From the NCBI RefSeq assembly GCF_002105155.1, contig NW_019029023.1:62001-126000 (forward strand): 64,000 nt of DNA, written 5' to 3'. The DNA is from Lobosporangium transversale. Lineage: Eukaryota > Mortierellomycota > Mortierellomycetes > Mortierellales > Mortierellaceae. The position numbers and the translations under genes were made by a program. The notes below the pieces were generated by a model. It saw only the letters and a program-made list of their open reading frames with translations, was not told where the DNA came from and searched no databases. Shown in pieces: positions 1-11,937 of this stretch. Every line of letters starts with the position of its first letter. The stretch's first letter is position 1.

Positions 1-984
1 TGATGACGAACTTGTGTGTATATGTGTGGAAAAGCCATAAGCCACCTTATGCACTCATGCGATATGTTCTACACATTTTTTTTTTTTTTTTTTTACCACC
101 AGTTTATTTTCATTGCATCATATTCTACCCTCTTTTTTTTTTTTTTTGTTTCTTTTTTTTCTGTGTAAATATTTTATTTCTTTTTTTTTTCTTCTCCTTT
201 TTTTTTCCGTATTTCTACCTGTAGTTTTATGCCATATACATCATCCTGCTTTGTGTTTTGCCTCACTAGCATGAAAGAGAAAATGAGAAAAGAGGCCCTG
301 CGCCCTCTTTTCAGGCACACGTTTTGTTCTTTTTGTATTACGATGTTTAGTTTATCAGTGTTGCAAATAAATAAATAAATAAATAAATTAAAATATACAC
401 ATACATATATATAATGATATATAATAGAGTATAATATGTAACATATCCAATCCAATTCTTGAATTGACGCAATTAAAAACTGGGGCATATTTACAATTTT
501 TTTGTCAGAGAAAACCAACAGAGGTTGGTCAATGACTAGTTTGTGATAAGGTAAACAATGCGGACTAAATATTAGCAACACTTGTTTGGATTCGAAAGGT
601 GCGGACGAAAATCTCTTGTGGGTTCCACCGCCCTGAATTTTTTATTTCTTCTCTGCGGCCTTTTTTTTTTTTTTTTTTTTTTCCCTCCGTTTCTTCTGTA
701 CCAATAGTAATTAGTGAAGGGTAAACTCAAAGAATATGTAATTATCACCATCATCATCACCATCATAGTCATAACAGGAAAAAAAAAAAAAAAACACACA
801 GGAGGCGTCATCAGGGATGATTTTTTCAAATATCATTGCCTAATATTTTGACTTTGGAAACTAAGAAAAAGCTAAAAGTTAAGCTAGAGCCACGTTAACG
901 AAAAAGGAAATTAGGATGCATTTGTAAAAGGAAAATAAAAACATTGTTATCGTGATATCGTGATATCGTTACATATGTTATATA

Positions 985-1044
985 CATACTAACTTTCATA
1001 CTAGCTTTCATACTAGCTTTCATACTAGCTTTCATACTAGCTTT
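985..1044. repeat. 12-bp tandem repeat, five copies
   Basis: Five head-to-tail copies of CATACTAGCTTT. The first copy differs by one base (CATACTAACTTT). The array lies in non-coding DNA. Confidence 0.95.
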
Positions 1045-1821
1045 AGTGCGGTCATGATGATGGTTCCTGAACCGGGTGTTTTGTTATTTTATAATATTTT
1101 ATATTATTTTATTTTTTCAAACTATTACAGAGTATCGAACATTTATGCAAAAAAAACCATTTTGGCCGAACAGCAGAATCTGGTAAAGCTTATCTTAGTC
1201 TACATCGAGGAAAAAAAAAAAAAACAATTATGCGTTCTAAAAAGTATTGTATATACGTATATATATTATATATATATGCACCTTTTAAAAGCAATGTCTT
1301 CAACTATACTTTCCCTCTCTCTTTTTTTTTTTTTTTTTAATTTTTTTTTTTTCTTCTTGAAAGAAAAGGGTTGTTTTCTAGTAAAAGTGATATCGCATCT
1401 TCGTCGATAATCGAAAAATAAACATTTTTCTTGCTTTTCTTTTGCTGGGTATAGGCATAATGACGCGATATGCTTGTCATCTTTCTCCCTCCCGTGAGTT
1501 TATGCAATGCAAGAGATATTATATATAACATTATACTATATATATTATATTGTATTGTATTATATATTTTATTACTCTATGTGTATATGTCATGTTATTT
1601 ATCATTAGATCACCATTTTATACATTATACAGATACTCTTTAAAGACTGAATTGATCGGTCGGTGGCTGATTTCTGTGACGAGCTTTGTAACTGTTACTG
1701 AGCTGCACACTTTATGATATCCTCCGGAGGTCTTTTAGGCTCATAATCATGAAATCAAATCAAAGCAAATAAAATTTCACCTCGTTTTATTTCGTTATCA
1801 TATAAATATATATATATACAT

Positions 1822-1905
1822 ACAGAGAGAGAAAGAGAGAATGAGAGAGAGAGAGAAAGAGAGAGAGAATGAGAGAGAGAAAGAGAGATTGAAAGAAAGA
1901 AAGAA
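1822..1905. repeat. GA-rich purine microsatellite
   Basis: Imperfect (GA)n with interspersed GAAA and GAAT units, all purine on the + strand apart from a few T. It gives long artefactual open frames on both strands. Confidence 0.9.
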
Positions 1906-3009
1906 GACTTTCATATGCAACACTGCCGTTGTTGTCTTTATTTTCTTTCTCTCTCGGTTCACAAATAGTGGTATACAATGTTGTGTTGTATTGTTGGTTT
2001 CCAAAAGGATGAAGGCACAAGAACTTTTTTTTTTTTTTTTTTTTTTGCTGCATACATCTTTTCATTCTACGCCAGTCTGTGTTTTCTGCAGAAGAGCCCA
2101 TTTTGCGTTTTCGCGCAACAATATCACGTGCCTTCTTTTTCTTCACTTTACTCGACTTCACTTTACTTCACTCCCACTTCTTAGAGGTGGATGTCAAACT
2201 TTATCTTCAGAGCTTCCTAGTCATTTTGAATAATGCATCATGGAGCATTTAATGATTTACTTCTTTGGCTTGACAAATACAGTGAACCTAGTCTTTTGGA
2301 TTATTCTCTCGCCCTGCCCCCCTTCCTGTCCCCCCCCTCCCCCTCCTGCCCTATGGATTAGACCAAAACACCAATTCATGCTTTTCTAAACGGATCAGAA
2401 GAGAGAAGATGCCACCAAGGTTACAGTTGGGATCCTATTGCGAGGAAAAACAACCTGTCTGGTTTAATTACAGCATATTTCCTGATACCTTTTCCCCCAA
2501 ACTCTTTCCACAGACAGCGCAGTAATTGAAAAGGGTGAGCCAGGATCGCCATTATTGTATATTTAACAACGTTTTCCTATGATAATGCTGGCTTCTTTAG
2601 AAAGGTACCAAGGACAATAATGGTAATAAATAACAATGGTTGGAAAGGTTACGCGTCCAAACAACTTTTAGTCGAGATTAACAAAGTAACACAGGCGTTA
2701 TTTCCCAGGAAGCAAAACCGTTATTTTTGTTATCATTATTATATTATTATTTACATTATTATCTTTGTTATTGTTTTGCTCTGCTGACTATTTCCCCCCT
2801 TACTGTTGTCTCACAGCGCGCATCATTTCCTTGTCTGACCATCTCAACCAAGAGGAACAATCTTCTACTCATTTTTTTTTTTTTTTTTTTTACATTCAAT
2901 TAAAAAATAAACTTCACATCACCCTCCTCCTCATCAGAAGAACAGTTAGTAGAGAAACAGGAGTAACAGAGCGACAAGTGGACAGGCAGCCCAGCTCTCA
3001 TCGACAAAG

Positions 3010-3042
<33 letters not shown>

Positions 3043-3103
3043 AGAGCAAAAGTCACATTCAACTAAAAAAAAGCCAGGCACAAAAAGGGAACTTGTCAGG
3101 GAC

Positions 3104-4556
3104 ATGGAAAACCTCTTCGTTAGCGTCAGCAACAAGCCTTTAGGTAGTGATGGTAATAACGATACTGCTCAGCCGTATCAGGCGCCCTATTACGGAACCT
3201 CAAGGACAGACCTATCTAATCCAACCCCAAGAAGCGACACTTTGGTTACGTCACCCATAAGCTATCACGATCAACAACATCAGGAGAACGAGAACGAGAA
3301 AGAGCAGCAACAGCAAAGCATACCATCAATCGCAACAACATCACCAACAGCATCAACAGGAGCCCCACGCAGTGGTCATCTAAACTATAATAGTTTCCAA
3401 TTTCATTACAATCCCTTTGGAACCCTAGGAGAAGGAGAGGCTACAGACACCTATCCACCTCCACGTGCACCATCACCATCCTCAGCTTCTCAGCCACCCA
3501 CTAATGCTAGCGAAGATAACGATGGAGCTAATACGACTTATCATTCCCCGACCAAATCCGCAGTATCAATCTCTGCAGCAAGAGAGACACTTCGTTCGCA
3601 ACAGAGATATCAAAAGCAAAGAGATGAGCAGTTCATGAGCCTGAGACCAAGCTATTCATCCAACTCAATAACCTCCGATGTCTGGACACAAACGGCAACC
3701 GCATCAACATCAACAACGCCAATATGCGATAGTACTATAGAGCCTTTGAAAGGTCCATACAATGAAACAGTCTCCACTTCTGCAGCCCCAGCATCTACAC
3801 CAATTGGACCCACTGTTTTTATACAAGACTCGACCTTATTAGAAAAGGCCCTTCCATCGTTACCAACTACTCCTGGACTGACACCACCTCCTCTAGCTCC
3901 TAGACCCGCCACTTCACTATACACAACTCTGGATCGAAATTCATATTTAGTAGGACAAATTGACGCCGTCCCTCCTGCTTCACCCCATAATGGTCTCACC
4001 CGAGAGACTGAACCCTACAACCCGACCATGACCACCACCACCACACCAACAATAAACAGAGGCAGAGCAGCGAGCATCCAATTCGGTGAGAGTCCAAAGC
4101 GAGAAGGACACCAAACCCAGGGGACCCTCTCGCCTCCATCCTCACCATCTTATCAATCAGGCACCTCTTTAACCAGAGCAAGAACTGTCTCTTCTGCTAA
4201 TACAGCCCTGAATGCTAATTTCTTCAGTCATCATGTTCCAAAGGCCCCACGTAAGAATGCGGCTTTAGCTGCCGCAATGGCCGCTGCAACTGGAGCTCCA
4301 TTGCCACCACCTGAATCTAGCCATATTGCAGACGGACCAGGACCTGTTGTCTTGGTGGCCATTGGCAAGACTGGACAAGGTATTTATTTTATCTTATTTT
4401 ATTTTATTTTTATTTTTATTTTTATTTTTATTTTTATTTTTATTTTTTTATTTTTTTATTTTTTTATTTTTTTATTTTTTTTTTAAAAAAAAAAAGAAAA
4501 AAAAGAAGAGTTTATTTATTTATTTATCTTTTTTTGACTTGGTTCTTGATAACTAA

Positions 4557-4596
<40 letters not shown>

Positions 4597-4982
4597 TACA
4601 TATTTGTTTATTGACTAGGGAAATCATCCTTATTGAACCGAATCATGGGCACAAATGAACTAAAAGCGAGTGCATCTGTTCGAGCAGTAACCAAAGGAAT
4701 TGCTGAGCGTTCAGGTTGGGCTCGTTTTGAGGACAATCGTCGATTCTTGGTGACTGTGGCGGATACACCAGGTCTAGCCGATACAGAAGGAGACGATGAG
4801 AAGAACATACCCATTTTGAAGGATTATATCCACTCAATCGGCTCCCGTCTTGGAGTCTCCGCATTCTTGTTGGTCTTTAAGATTAACTCGAGGTAAAGAA
4901 AAAAAAAAAAAAAAAAAAAAAAGAAATAGTGGTAAGGCTAAAGGATATTGACGCACAGACTGGTTCTTAATCTTTATCATCA

Positions 4983-5024
<42 letters not shown>

Positions 5025-5642
5025 AAATCATTTAGTGTGGATATCATCATGACCATCCTCAAGACTTTTAACGATATCATGCAGGAGTTCCCCTATGTCT
5101 GGGAGAACGTGATTCTTGTCTTTACCGGTTGTGACTTTAAGCGAGATCGAGAGATTCTAGAGGCAAAGCAACTGATGACCACAGTTCTCCAGCAACAGAT
5201 CCGAGAGCATATCCTTAAAAAGCTTCCTAACCGCCCAGCCGCGGTCAATGGGAGCTCTACTAATAAATCTACAGGAGGATCCACATCACGCTCCACCACT
5301 ATGGCTTCCTTTAACTCTTCTTCTTCCACTTCTTCTTCTTCTTCTTCCCCATCTGTATCAACGTCCAATAGTTTCACAAAGCCACGTTCTGCAACCACTT
5401 ATTCCCCCTCTCTCTCTCCCGTATCCGATTTTGATGATGATACAGTACCATCAATACCGATGGTCTTCTTAACAACGGCTGAAAACATCTGTTCCTTTGC
5501 GTTGGGGGCCGGAAAATGTGATTGCGATAAGCACTCGGATTATCTCAAAGTGACTATGAAGCGTCTTTGGAATGAGGTCCGAAAGACAAAACGGTGGGTG
5601 ATCCATGGCGATAATGAAGACGATTTTATCAACCATTCTTAA
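3104..5642 (+). CDS. AIG1-type (IMAP-like) GTPase
   Basis: Predicted GTP-binding protein of the AIG1/IMAP class. Exons 3104-4379, 4619-4892 and 5036-5642 give 718 residues. The first about 415 residues are Ser/Thr/Pro/Gln-rich and look disordered. The G domain follows: G1 GKTGQGKSS at 421-429, a G2-type Thr in the VTKG stretch near 449, G3 DTPG at 474-477 and a G4-like TGCD at 547-550. A Ser-rich insert (about 585-655) precedes a conserved-looking C-terminus. The start was chosen at the Met just upstream of the Ser/Pro-rich region, because the reading frame before it translates poly(A) and poly(T). Intron 1 splits the P-loop itself, and joining the exons restores GxxGxGKS. Both introns end next to T(n)A(n) blocks. 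AIG1 GTPases often act at membranes in stress or immunity; the role here is unknown. Family assignment is fairly sure; septin is less likely. Confidence 0.8.
4384..4484. repeat. TTTTA / TTTTTTTA microsatellite in GTPase intron 1
   Basis: A run of ATTTT units grading into ATTTTTTT units, ending in T(10)A(11). It fills most of the first part of intron 1 (4380-4618). Confidence 0.9.
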
Positions 5643-6212
5643 CAACCTTTGGAATAAGCACGATAGTAATAGTAGTAATATTAATAATAAATAAGTATAG
5701 ATTTTTACTTTATTATCACTTATTATTCTTTATCTTTAAATTTCATTAATATTGTTACTTAGTTATTATCTATTTTATTTATATTTCTTAATATTACTTA
5801 TTTTATTTTATTTCTATTGTCATTATTACTTATTCTATTTTTATTCTTATTTTTATTCTTTTTTTTATTCTTTTTTTTATTCCTATTTTTATTTTTATTT
5901 TTCTTTCTTATTTATTTTTCTATATTATTATTTTTATTTTTTATTTTTCTTGATTTTATTTTTATTTTTATTATTATTTTTACTTGTTTCTTATTTTATT
6001 TTACTTTATTTACTTTTATTATATTTAGTTTCTTTTCTTTCCTTTTATTTATTTATTTTCTTTAATTTTATCTTCTGTCTATTCTACCTCTACCTATTTC
6101 TATCTTTTTTTCTTATCTATTAATTTTTAAATTTTATTCCACATTTATTTTTCTTTCATTTATTTATTGTTTCTTTTATTATTATTATTATTACATTATT
6201 ATATTAATTTTG
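5643..6212. other. T-rich low-complexity spacer between convergent genes
   Basis: Almost pure T/A-rich sequence (TTTTTA, TTTA and TTATT units) on the + strand between the 3' ends of the GTPase and POP1 genes. Open frames here encode only Phe/Leu/Ile/Tyr homopolymer and are not genes. Confidence 0.8.
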
Positions 6213-6466
6213 TTACGAAAGAATCGTAAGCTTTGCCAGGCGAGTGACTTTACTCCGGATACTTCGGACAAGGACCATCATCTTTGGCGCTTTGGCACCC
6301 TTCTGCAATCCCTGTCGTTGTCGTGTTTCAGCCTCGATGACATGTGCCAGGCCAGTAGCAGAGCAACATGCAATACCGTAGCTCTTTCCCTCGCTATAGC
6401 AATATTGACCTGTTGTCACATAGCCCAGAAGTGTCTCTGGTGGCGGTATTGCCATTTCCTACCAAA

Positions 6467-6505
<39 letters not shown>

Positions 6506-8612
6506 GAGTAATAAACATGCGGAGAAAATAAATATAAAGTTAAAATGTGTCCGAGGTCATAGAATAATCCACAAACTTTTTTCAAAAAAAAAAAAAAAAA
6601 AAAAAAGCTACAACGTTACCAGATCTGTCACATCTTTATCTTCCTCGTCGCCATCCTCGTCTTCTTCGCTATCAGAGTCCATCCATGAATTAATCTCCTT
6701 CTTTTCTTTACGAGGTCGGCCCTCGACAGTTCTCTTGCCTTTGAGTTGTACATAAGTGGCCCATTCTTGGTAATGCTTTTCAGGGATGGCATATATCATT
6801 CCATTCATACCAATGGTACCTCTGCCCAAGAAATCCACCCCCACTCGAACTAACGCGTCCTCGATTCGTGGAAGAGACCCTTTCATTCCTTGTAAGCAAG
6901 GGCTACTGAGGATGCCCTGAAGAGACTCAGTGATAACAGATTGATTTAATGTTTCGATCGTCAATTCCCTAGAGTTAGCCACATCTTCCCCATTTGAAGC
7001 TGATGCGCGAGATGTTTCTGTCAATGCTGTGATCAACTTTGGCGTTTGTAGTAACCAAATCTTTTGTTGTTGCTGGTTCTGTTTATCCTCAGTGCGATCA
7101 TCAACCCCATCACCGCCGTCTTTGCTTCCCTGTAACATGGTAACACCAGCCTTCAATGCCTTGGGCCAAACTGCCCCAAATGGATCTTGCACACCTATTT
7201 TCGAATAATTGATCCTCTTGGCTATAGGCTTACGACTATATTTAGCCTCGGCCTCCTTTTTAAACTCTTCTGCATAGACCGAATATGCTGTTGTACTAGG
7301 GAAATCATATGGGAAACAAGACTGCCTGGTCTCAAAATGAAAGCTCCTTCGTTCTCGTGTCCCTCCAGGCCGAGCGCCCGCAAAGATAAAACTCTTCCAA
7401 AATGGCATACCCCACCCCTTTGGTAGGATTAATGTCCAGCCACATTCAAACTCACTGCTTCCACCCCCAGGAGCGCGCCGGGTATGTGGTTTCCCTTCCC
7501 GTTGCATTAGAAGAATAGGGATCCGTGGGTCGGATTCTGTAGCTGCGAGTTTAGTTCCAGGAACCAAAAGTTGAGCACGTCGTTCATTTAGTTTTGCTTC
7601 GGGCGTCAAGGAATTCAAGAGCCGGTCCCGTTCTTTATCTTCCCATAACATCGAATGTGCTACATTGGAAGGCCAGGTTGTAACAAGATTTTGAAGGTTT
7701 TTATATTTGGATATGGGTATAGGTGAAGTAGGTCTGGGTGCAGTTTTGTGCGGAAATCTATGAAATCAAAAATATGAAACACGATGAGTTCCCTCCAATT
7801 TTTTTTTTTTTTTTTTTTTTTTCAACCTGGTTGTCAACATTGAATTTTTTTTTTTTTTTTTTTTTTTTTTTCATTACGTTAACCGTGGATCATCTACCAA
7901 TAATCCGAGTACAACTCCAGGAGGGAGGGAAGATGATGTCCTCAATGTCGATAAAACGTCCCAGGCTTTGTGCGCTTCCTCGTAATTATTAGTCGTAATA
8001 ATCTGTGACTGCGGTAGAGTTGGCTTTAGAACCGCTTGTAACAGAGCTGTAGATCTAGGACCTGTAAAATCAAACATCACCAGTGAATTTTCTAAATCCT
8101 TCATCTGCACATGGTCTTTGGAAGACTTATTTCCGCTGTCATTGCTATTGACTTTCGAAATCGCTTCCTGAATCTTGGCTTTTGCGTCCTCAAATGCTGA
8201 AGGATGAATCCAGATCCAAAGCTGGCCCTGTTTTGAAAGCTCCCCCTCGTTGATATCAATATCCATATGACTGATACTATCATCAGTAGCTTGAGAGCCA
8301 CTAGGACTCTGTCTCCAAAGAAATGTCGCGGGAGCAATCATCTTTTGTGGAAAGCTGTCAAATTCATAGAGGTAGGCCGTAAACTGTCTTTTCCCAGTCA
8401 CATAACGAAGACTTCCTACAGAAGGTGTCGTTGGATCCAGCATATGGGCAAATACATCTGAAATCGCCTTCTTTATTCCTGTAATTTCCAGACATCCATA
8501 ATACGATGAGTCTTGCAGGATACATTGGTGGTGACTAGACTTGTAGGCTGATCGGATTCCATGCTCATTCGAATGTTCAGCCTTGTATAATAATAAATAT
8601 TTATAAAGTAAA

Positions 8613-8660
<48 letters not shown>

Positions 8661-9244
8661 AGAGAAGAGAAAAGCGATTAATGGCTAGCCTTGCTCCTTC
8701 TCTCATACACAAAATATAAATTTCAAACATTTTGATCATCTCTCCTTCGTTCTTGAGCTTACTAGTTTGTATCCCCAGATATCGACCATTTTCATTCTCT
8801 TTGCATGCCATATATGTGTTTCCAACCAGCGCTTAGTCCCCTGCCGTCTGAGATACTCCTGTGAAATGGTCCCAGGACGCCGCTTCTTATGCCTGTTATC
8901 GGGTTTCTTGCCCTTCTTGACAGGATCGAATTCTACCTAAAAAGTCAAGATAAAAAAAAAAAAAAAAAAAAAATCATTGGTTGAGCAAAAAAGAATACTC
9001 ATAAAAAAAAATGTTTGATTCTTTGGTTGCTCAGTTGGTTTGATTTGCCTTTTGGTTTTCTAACCTCTCTCATTGCACGTTCCCGGAGACGGACAGGAAG
9101 CCGCTTGACATTATGGCTTGCAGCACGGCGCCGGAGATTGCGGGGTAAACTCTGGAATGCTCTTTGAACTGCTGAGTTCTTTGAACTTTCCATTGCTGTG
9201 TGCATCGCGTTGATTTCAAATGCGCGGGCCTATTATTCAAGGGC

Positions 9245-9277
<33 letters not shown>

Positions 9278-9784
9278 AGAATTGACTTTCGGAAAAGAGA
9301 TAGTATAATTCATTTATACGTAAAAATTGATTTACCTCTGTAAAACTGACAACATCTATAGTTCTAATGGTCTTTACAGAGCCTATGAGTTTAATAATCA
9401 TGAAGGACATAAACAGATGAATCAAATTTGGGACTGACAACCAGCCAAGCAACCAACCAGATCAATCTCACTTTTAGTTTTTATCTCATTTTAGAGGTGG
9501 GGGAGATCAATCACATACCTGGCGTAGATGATGATGCGCCTGATCCATGATATGAAGGAGAGAGTGGAGCAGAATTTTGAGTTTGTATAGAACGTGCCTG
9601 TTGCATTCGGGCTAAATATACATATATATATATATATAGAAGTAAACCCCAGTCAGCAGAATTTTTTTTTTCTTTCATTGCATTTGCATGGAACACATGT
9701 TCATGAATGAATCTTCATACCTCGCTTCTTGTCCTTTCCCGAATTATCAGGAGGTCCAGGCCGCTTGTTGTTACCCTTGTCCAT
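6213..9784 (-). CDS. POP1: RNase P / RNase MRP protein subunit Pop1
   Basis: Largest protein shared by RNase P and RNase MRP, needed for pre-tRNA and pre-rRNA processing in the nucleus and nucleolus. Eight exons in transcript order: 9784-9721, 9611-9519, 9382-9336, 9229-9065, 8936-8763, 8581-7884, 7757-6620 and 6458-6213, giving 874 residues, a usual size for the family. The Pop1 N-terminal block is seen in exon 4 ([20 protein letters not shown]), followed by [12 protein letters not shown] in exon 5. The POPLD domain carries [17 protein letters not shown] near residue 525. The last exon holds the family's C-terminal [14 protein letters not shown] and a hydrophobic end. All junctions keep frame. 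Without the final splice the frame would stop early at 6608, losing the conserved end. Introns contain (AAAG)n, (TAA)n and long A or T runs. Confidence 0.92.
6467..6504. repeat. (TAA)n microsatellite in POP1 intron 7
   Basis: About 13 TAA units on the + strand, inside the last POP1 intron (6459-6619). Confidence 0.95.
8611..8661. repeat. (GAAA)n microsatellite in POP1 intron 5
   Basis: Uninterrupted GAAA units on the + strand, inside the intron between exons 5 and 6 of POP1 (8582-8762). Confidence 0.95.
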
Positions 9785-10149
9785 TGATAAAAGGAGAGTG
9801 ATATCAGAGGGGAATAAGGGAAAAGCTTGAAATAAATAATGCTTCGAGCTGTGGCTTTGAATCGTAGGAAGCAAAAGCAGTCGCGGTCTGTTAGGTTGGT
9901 GATGAGCCTAGGAATTTCTAGGTTGTAAGGGTTCAAAGTCGCCCCGGTTAATAGTTAATTCATGACTTTTTAAAAAGAGTACAATATTGTAATTTAATCA
10001 AGCCCTCCATTGTATTCATATAGCTCCATCATTGAAGAAACCTTCCCAATTCTTCCCCACTTTCCTCATGTATTATATATGATAGCTTGTGATTTCCTTA
10101 TTTATTCCAACTATATGAACAACAAGAACCTCATTCAAGATAGAGTTGG

Positions 10150-11700
10150 CGAAGTTCTGTTGGTTCCTGAAGTTCCAGTTGCTATGAGATGAGTACGGGA
10201 TTGGAAGTTGTATGAAAATATTCCGCATGTTCCACGATAGCGATTCCCATTGCTCATCCAGGCTTGATTTGAGAGCAGTGGATGTTCTACATTTGGAATT
10301 AAATGAAAGTCATAACCACAGGCAAAGAGGATATCTTTTGCATACTTTAACTTGGTATACTATGATTGGTATAGTCTATGCAGTATGGCGCCAGTGTTCC
10401 TCCTTTCTTGATCTTTCCCGAGGGGATACGAGTCGTTCTGCATTGCCATCTTCAACTCTGGGTCATCCTTCAAGACTCGCAGATTCTGAAAGACCTTCAT
10501 CTCTTTTGGGTCACTATAAGTCTTTACCCATTCAGGCGTAAGGATAAATGGGTCCTCAATGTCATAGGCGTCCATAATCCCGAATTCCTGCACTGCAATG
10601 CTCCTCAGTAGAAAGGCCTGACTTTGTCTCCAATCGTAGTAATTCTTCGCAATCAATTACCTTGGCCTTTGGTAGCCCTGCGTACTTGGCCTGAAGTAGG
10701 GCGGCTGCCCTCTGTTTCAGGGATTCAGAAACCTTGGGATCCTTGGGCTGGTCAGGTAGTCTGACAACTCTGCAGCCAACCTGAACCATTTGAACAATGA
10801 AACGCTGAAGAAAACCATTCATTGATAAATGCTTCTTTATCAATGCATTGATGAATATTGTGTAGTAAATATCACCAACATCATGCTTCACTCCAGGATA
10901 TTGCCCTACCCGCAGGTTAAACGGAAAGCCATTCGTATCCAGAGCGCATTCCTTGATTTGAACCTCTTACTTGCAAAAATACTTGACTATTTCGTCGTGT
11001 GCTGTTGGAAAGTTGTTTGTTGAATTGCTGATATAGACAAGGTATTCCTTTTGCTGGACGTACCGTACTCTTCTAAGCATAGCCTACATGTCTCTACACT
11101 GACTTTACTTTGTGACATGAAAGCCCCACAACGTAATCAAAGTGTTGCATATTGCAATCAAACCCAACTATGATGGTTAGAGTGTGGATAAAGTAGTCGA
11201 GAGTTGGCGCGATTTCGTCAATATTCTGTGCAAATGACCTCTCTAACTCCAGGGAATTCGCAGTGATACACATCCCAATGAATCCCATATCCTTCAATTC
11301 AGTATGTAAACTTTCGGTATCTTCAGCCTTCTGTGTGATACATATCCACACCTTCTTTCCAGACTTGACTAAGTTAATAACCTTTAACTTCAGATAGGCC
11401 TCATTCTCGTAAAAAGAGACGCGGTGTCCTTGCTGTGGCTTGAATATATTATAGATAACGTGAGCATCATCTTGAAGCTCCTTGATGACCTGAACATCTC
11501 GGTCTGTCAGTTCAGCATCCAAGGCAATCACCTTCTTGGATGCCTTAATGAAGTCTCGTAATATATCATTATTAGCGTTGTGAAAACCTCTCATGGCGGT
11601 AACACTTGTCATCTGACCAAAGATAGATGACACGTCATCCAGAATCAGAACCACATCCATGGTGTAGTATGCAAGATCCAGTTTATATATGCCTTTTTTT
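10150..11700 (-). pseudogene. Degenerate origin-binding-protein-like SF2 helicase remnant
   Basis: Remains of a helicase of the replication origin-binding protein type (PF02399-like), a family found in DNA viruses and in mobile or virus-derived loci of several fungi. The longest intact piece (11660-11094) carries a degenerate Walker B-like strand (VVLILDDV), an 'IALDAEL' segment and a C-terminal RecA-like stretch ending near YFIHTLTIIVGFDCN. A motif VI-like segment (LRRVRYVQQKEYLVYIS) follows in another frame, then an in-frame TAA at 10967-10969, then two pieces (10891-10562 and 10656-10360) related by a frameshift near 10600. Weak similarity continues to about 10150. The P-loop half is missing, so the copy is 5'-truncated as well as broken. 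Limits are approximate and it is not expected to make a functional protein. Confidence 0.6.
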
Positions 11701-11937
11701 ATTCAACGAGATTTTGGAATAATAATAAACGATCCCTTATACAGTAATAAAGAAGAGCTGTGATTGCGCACTTCTAACAAATATTGCAAATACAATATGC
11801 CCTAGCAGCATTACATTTTTAAAAAAAGCATTGAGGTAAAGCTGAAGTTTTTGTGCAAAGAATTATTTATCGATTCGTTACATACTCTTTTTATTTTGCG
11901 AATGAGTTTATTTAGCTAGACAACTGTTCATTTGTTT

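Larger units (their letters stand above)
1..3103. other. AT-rich intergenic spacer
   Basis: No coding region is supported here. Open frames in this stretch consist mostly of translated poly(T), poly(A) or GA repeats and show no conserved domain. It contains many T or A runs of 10 to 24 bases, an AAAT microsatellite near 364-389, a 12-base tandem repeat at 985-1044, a GA-rich block at 1822-1905 and a C-rich pyrimidine stretch near 2314-2350. The last several hundred bases presumably carry the promoter and leader of the GTPase gene that starts at 3104; no specific element is recognisable. Confidence 0.6.

Noticed and set aside
985..1044. CRISPR-like array
   Set aside because: The 12-base units are contiguous with no spacers, and this is a eukaryotic genome; it is a minisatellite.
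5752..6123. Open frame of about 120 codons on the + strand
   Set aside because: It translates a T-rich repeat into Phe/Leu/Tyr homopolymer; no domain and no coding periodicity.
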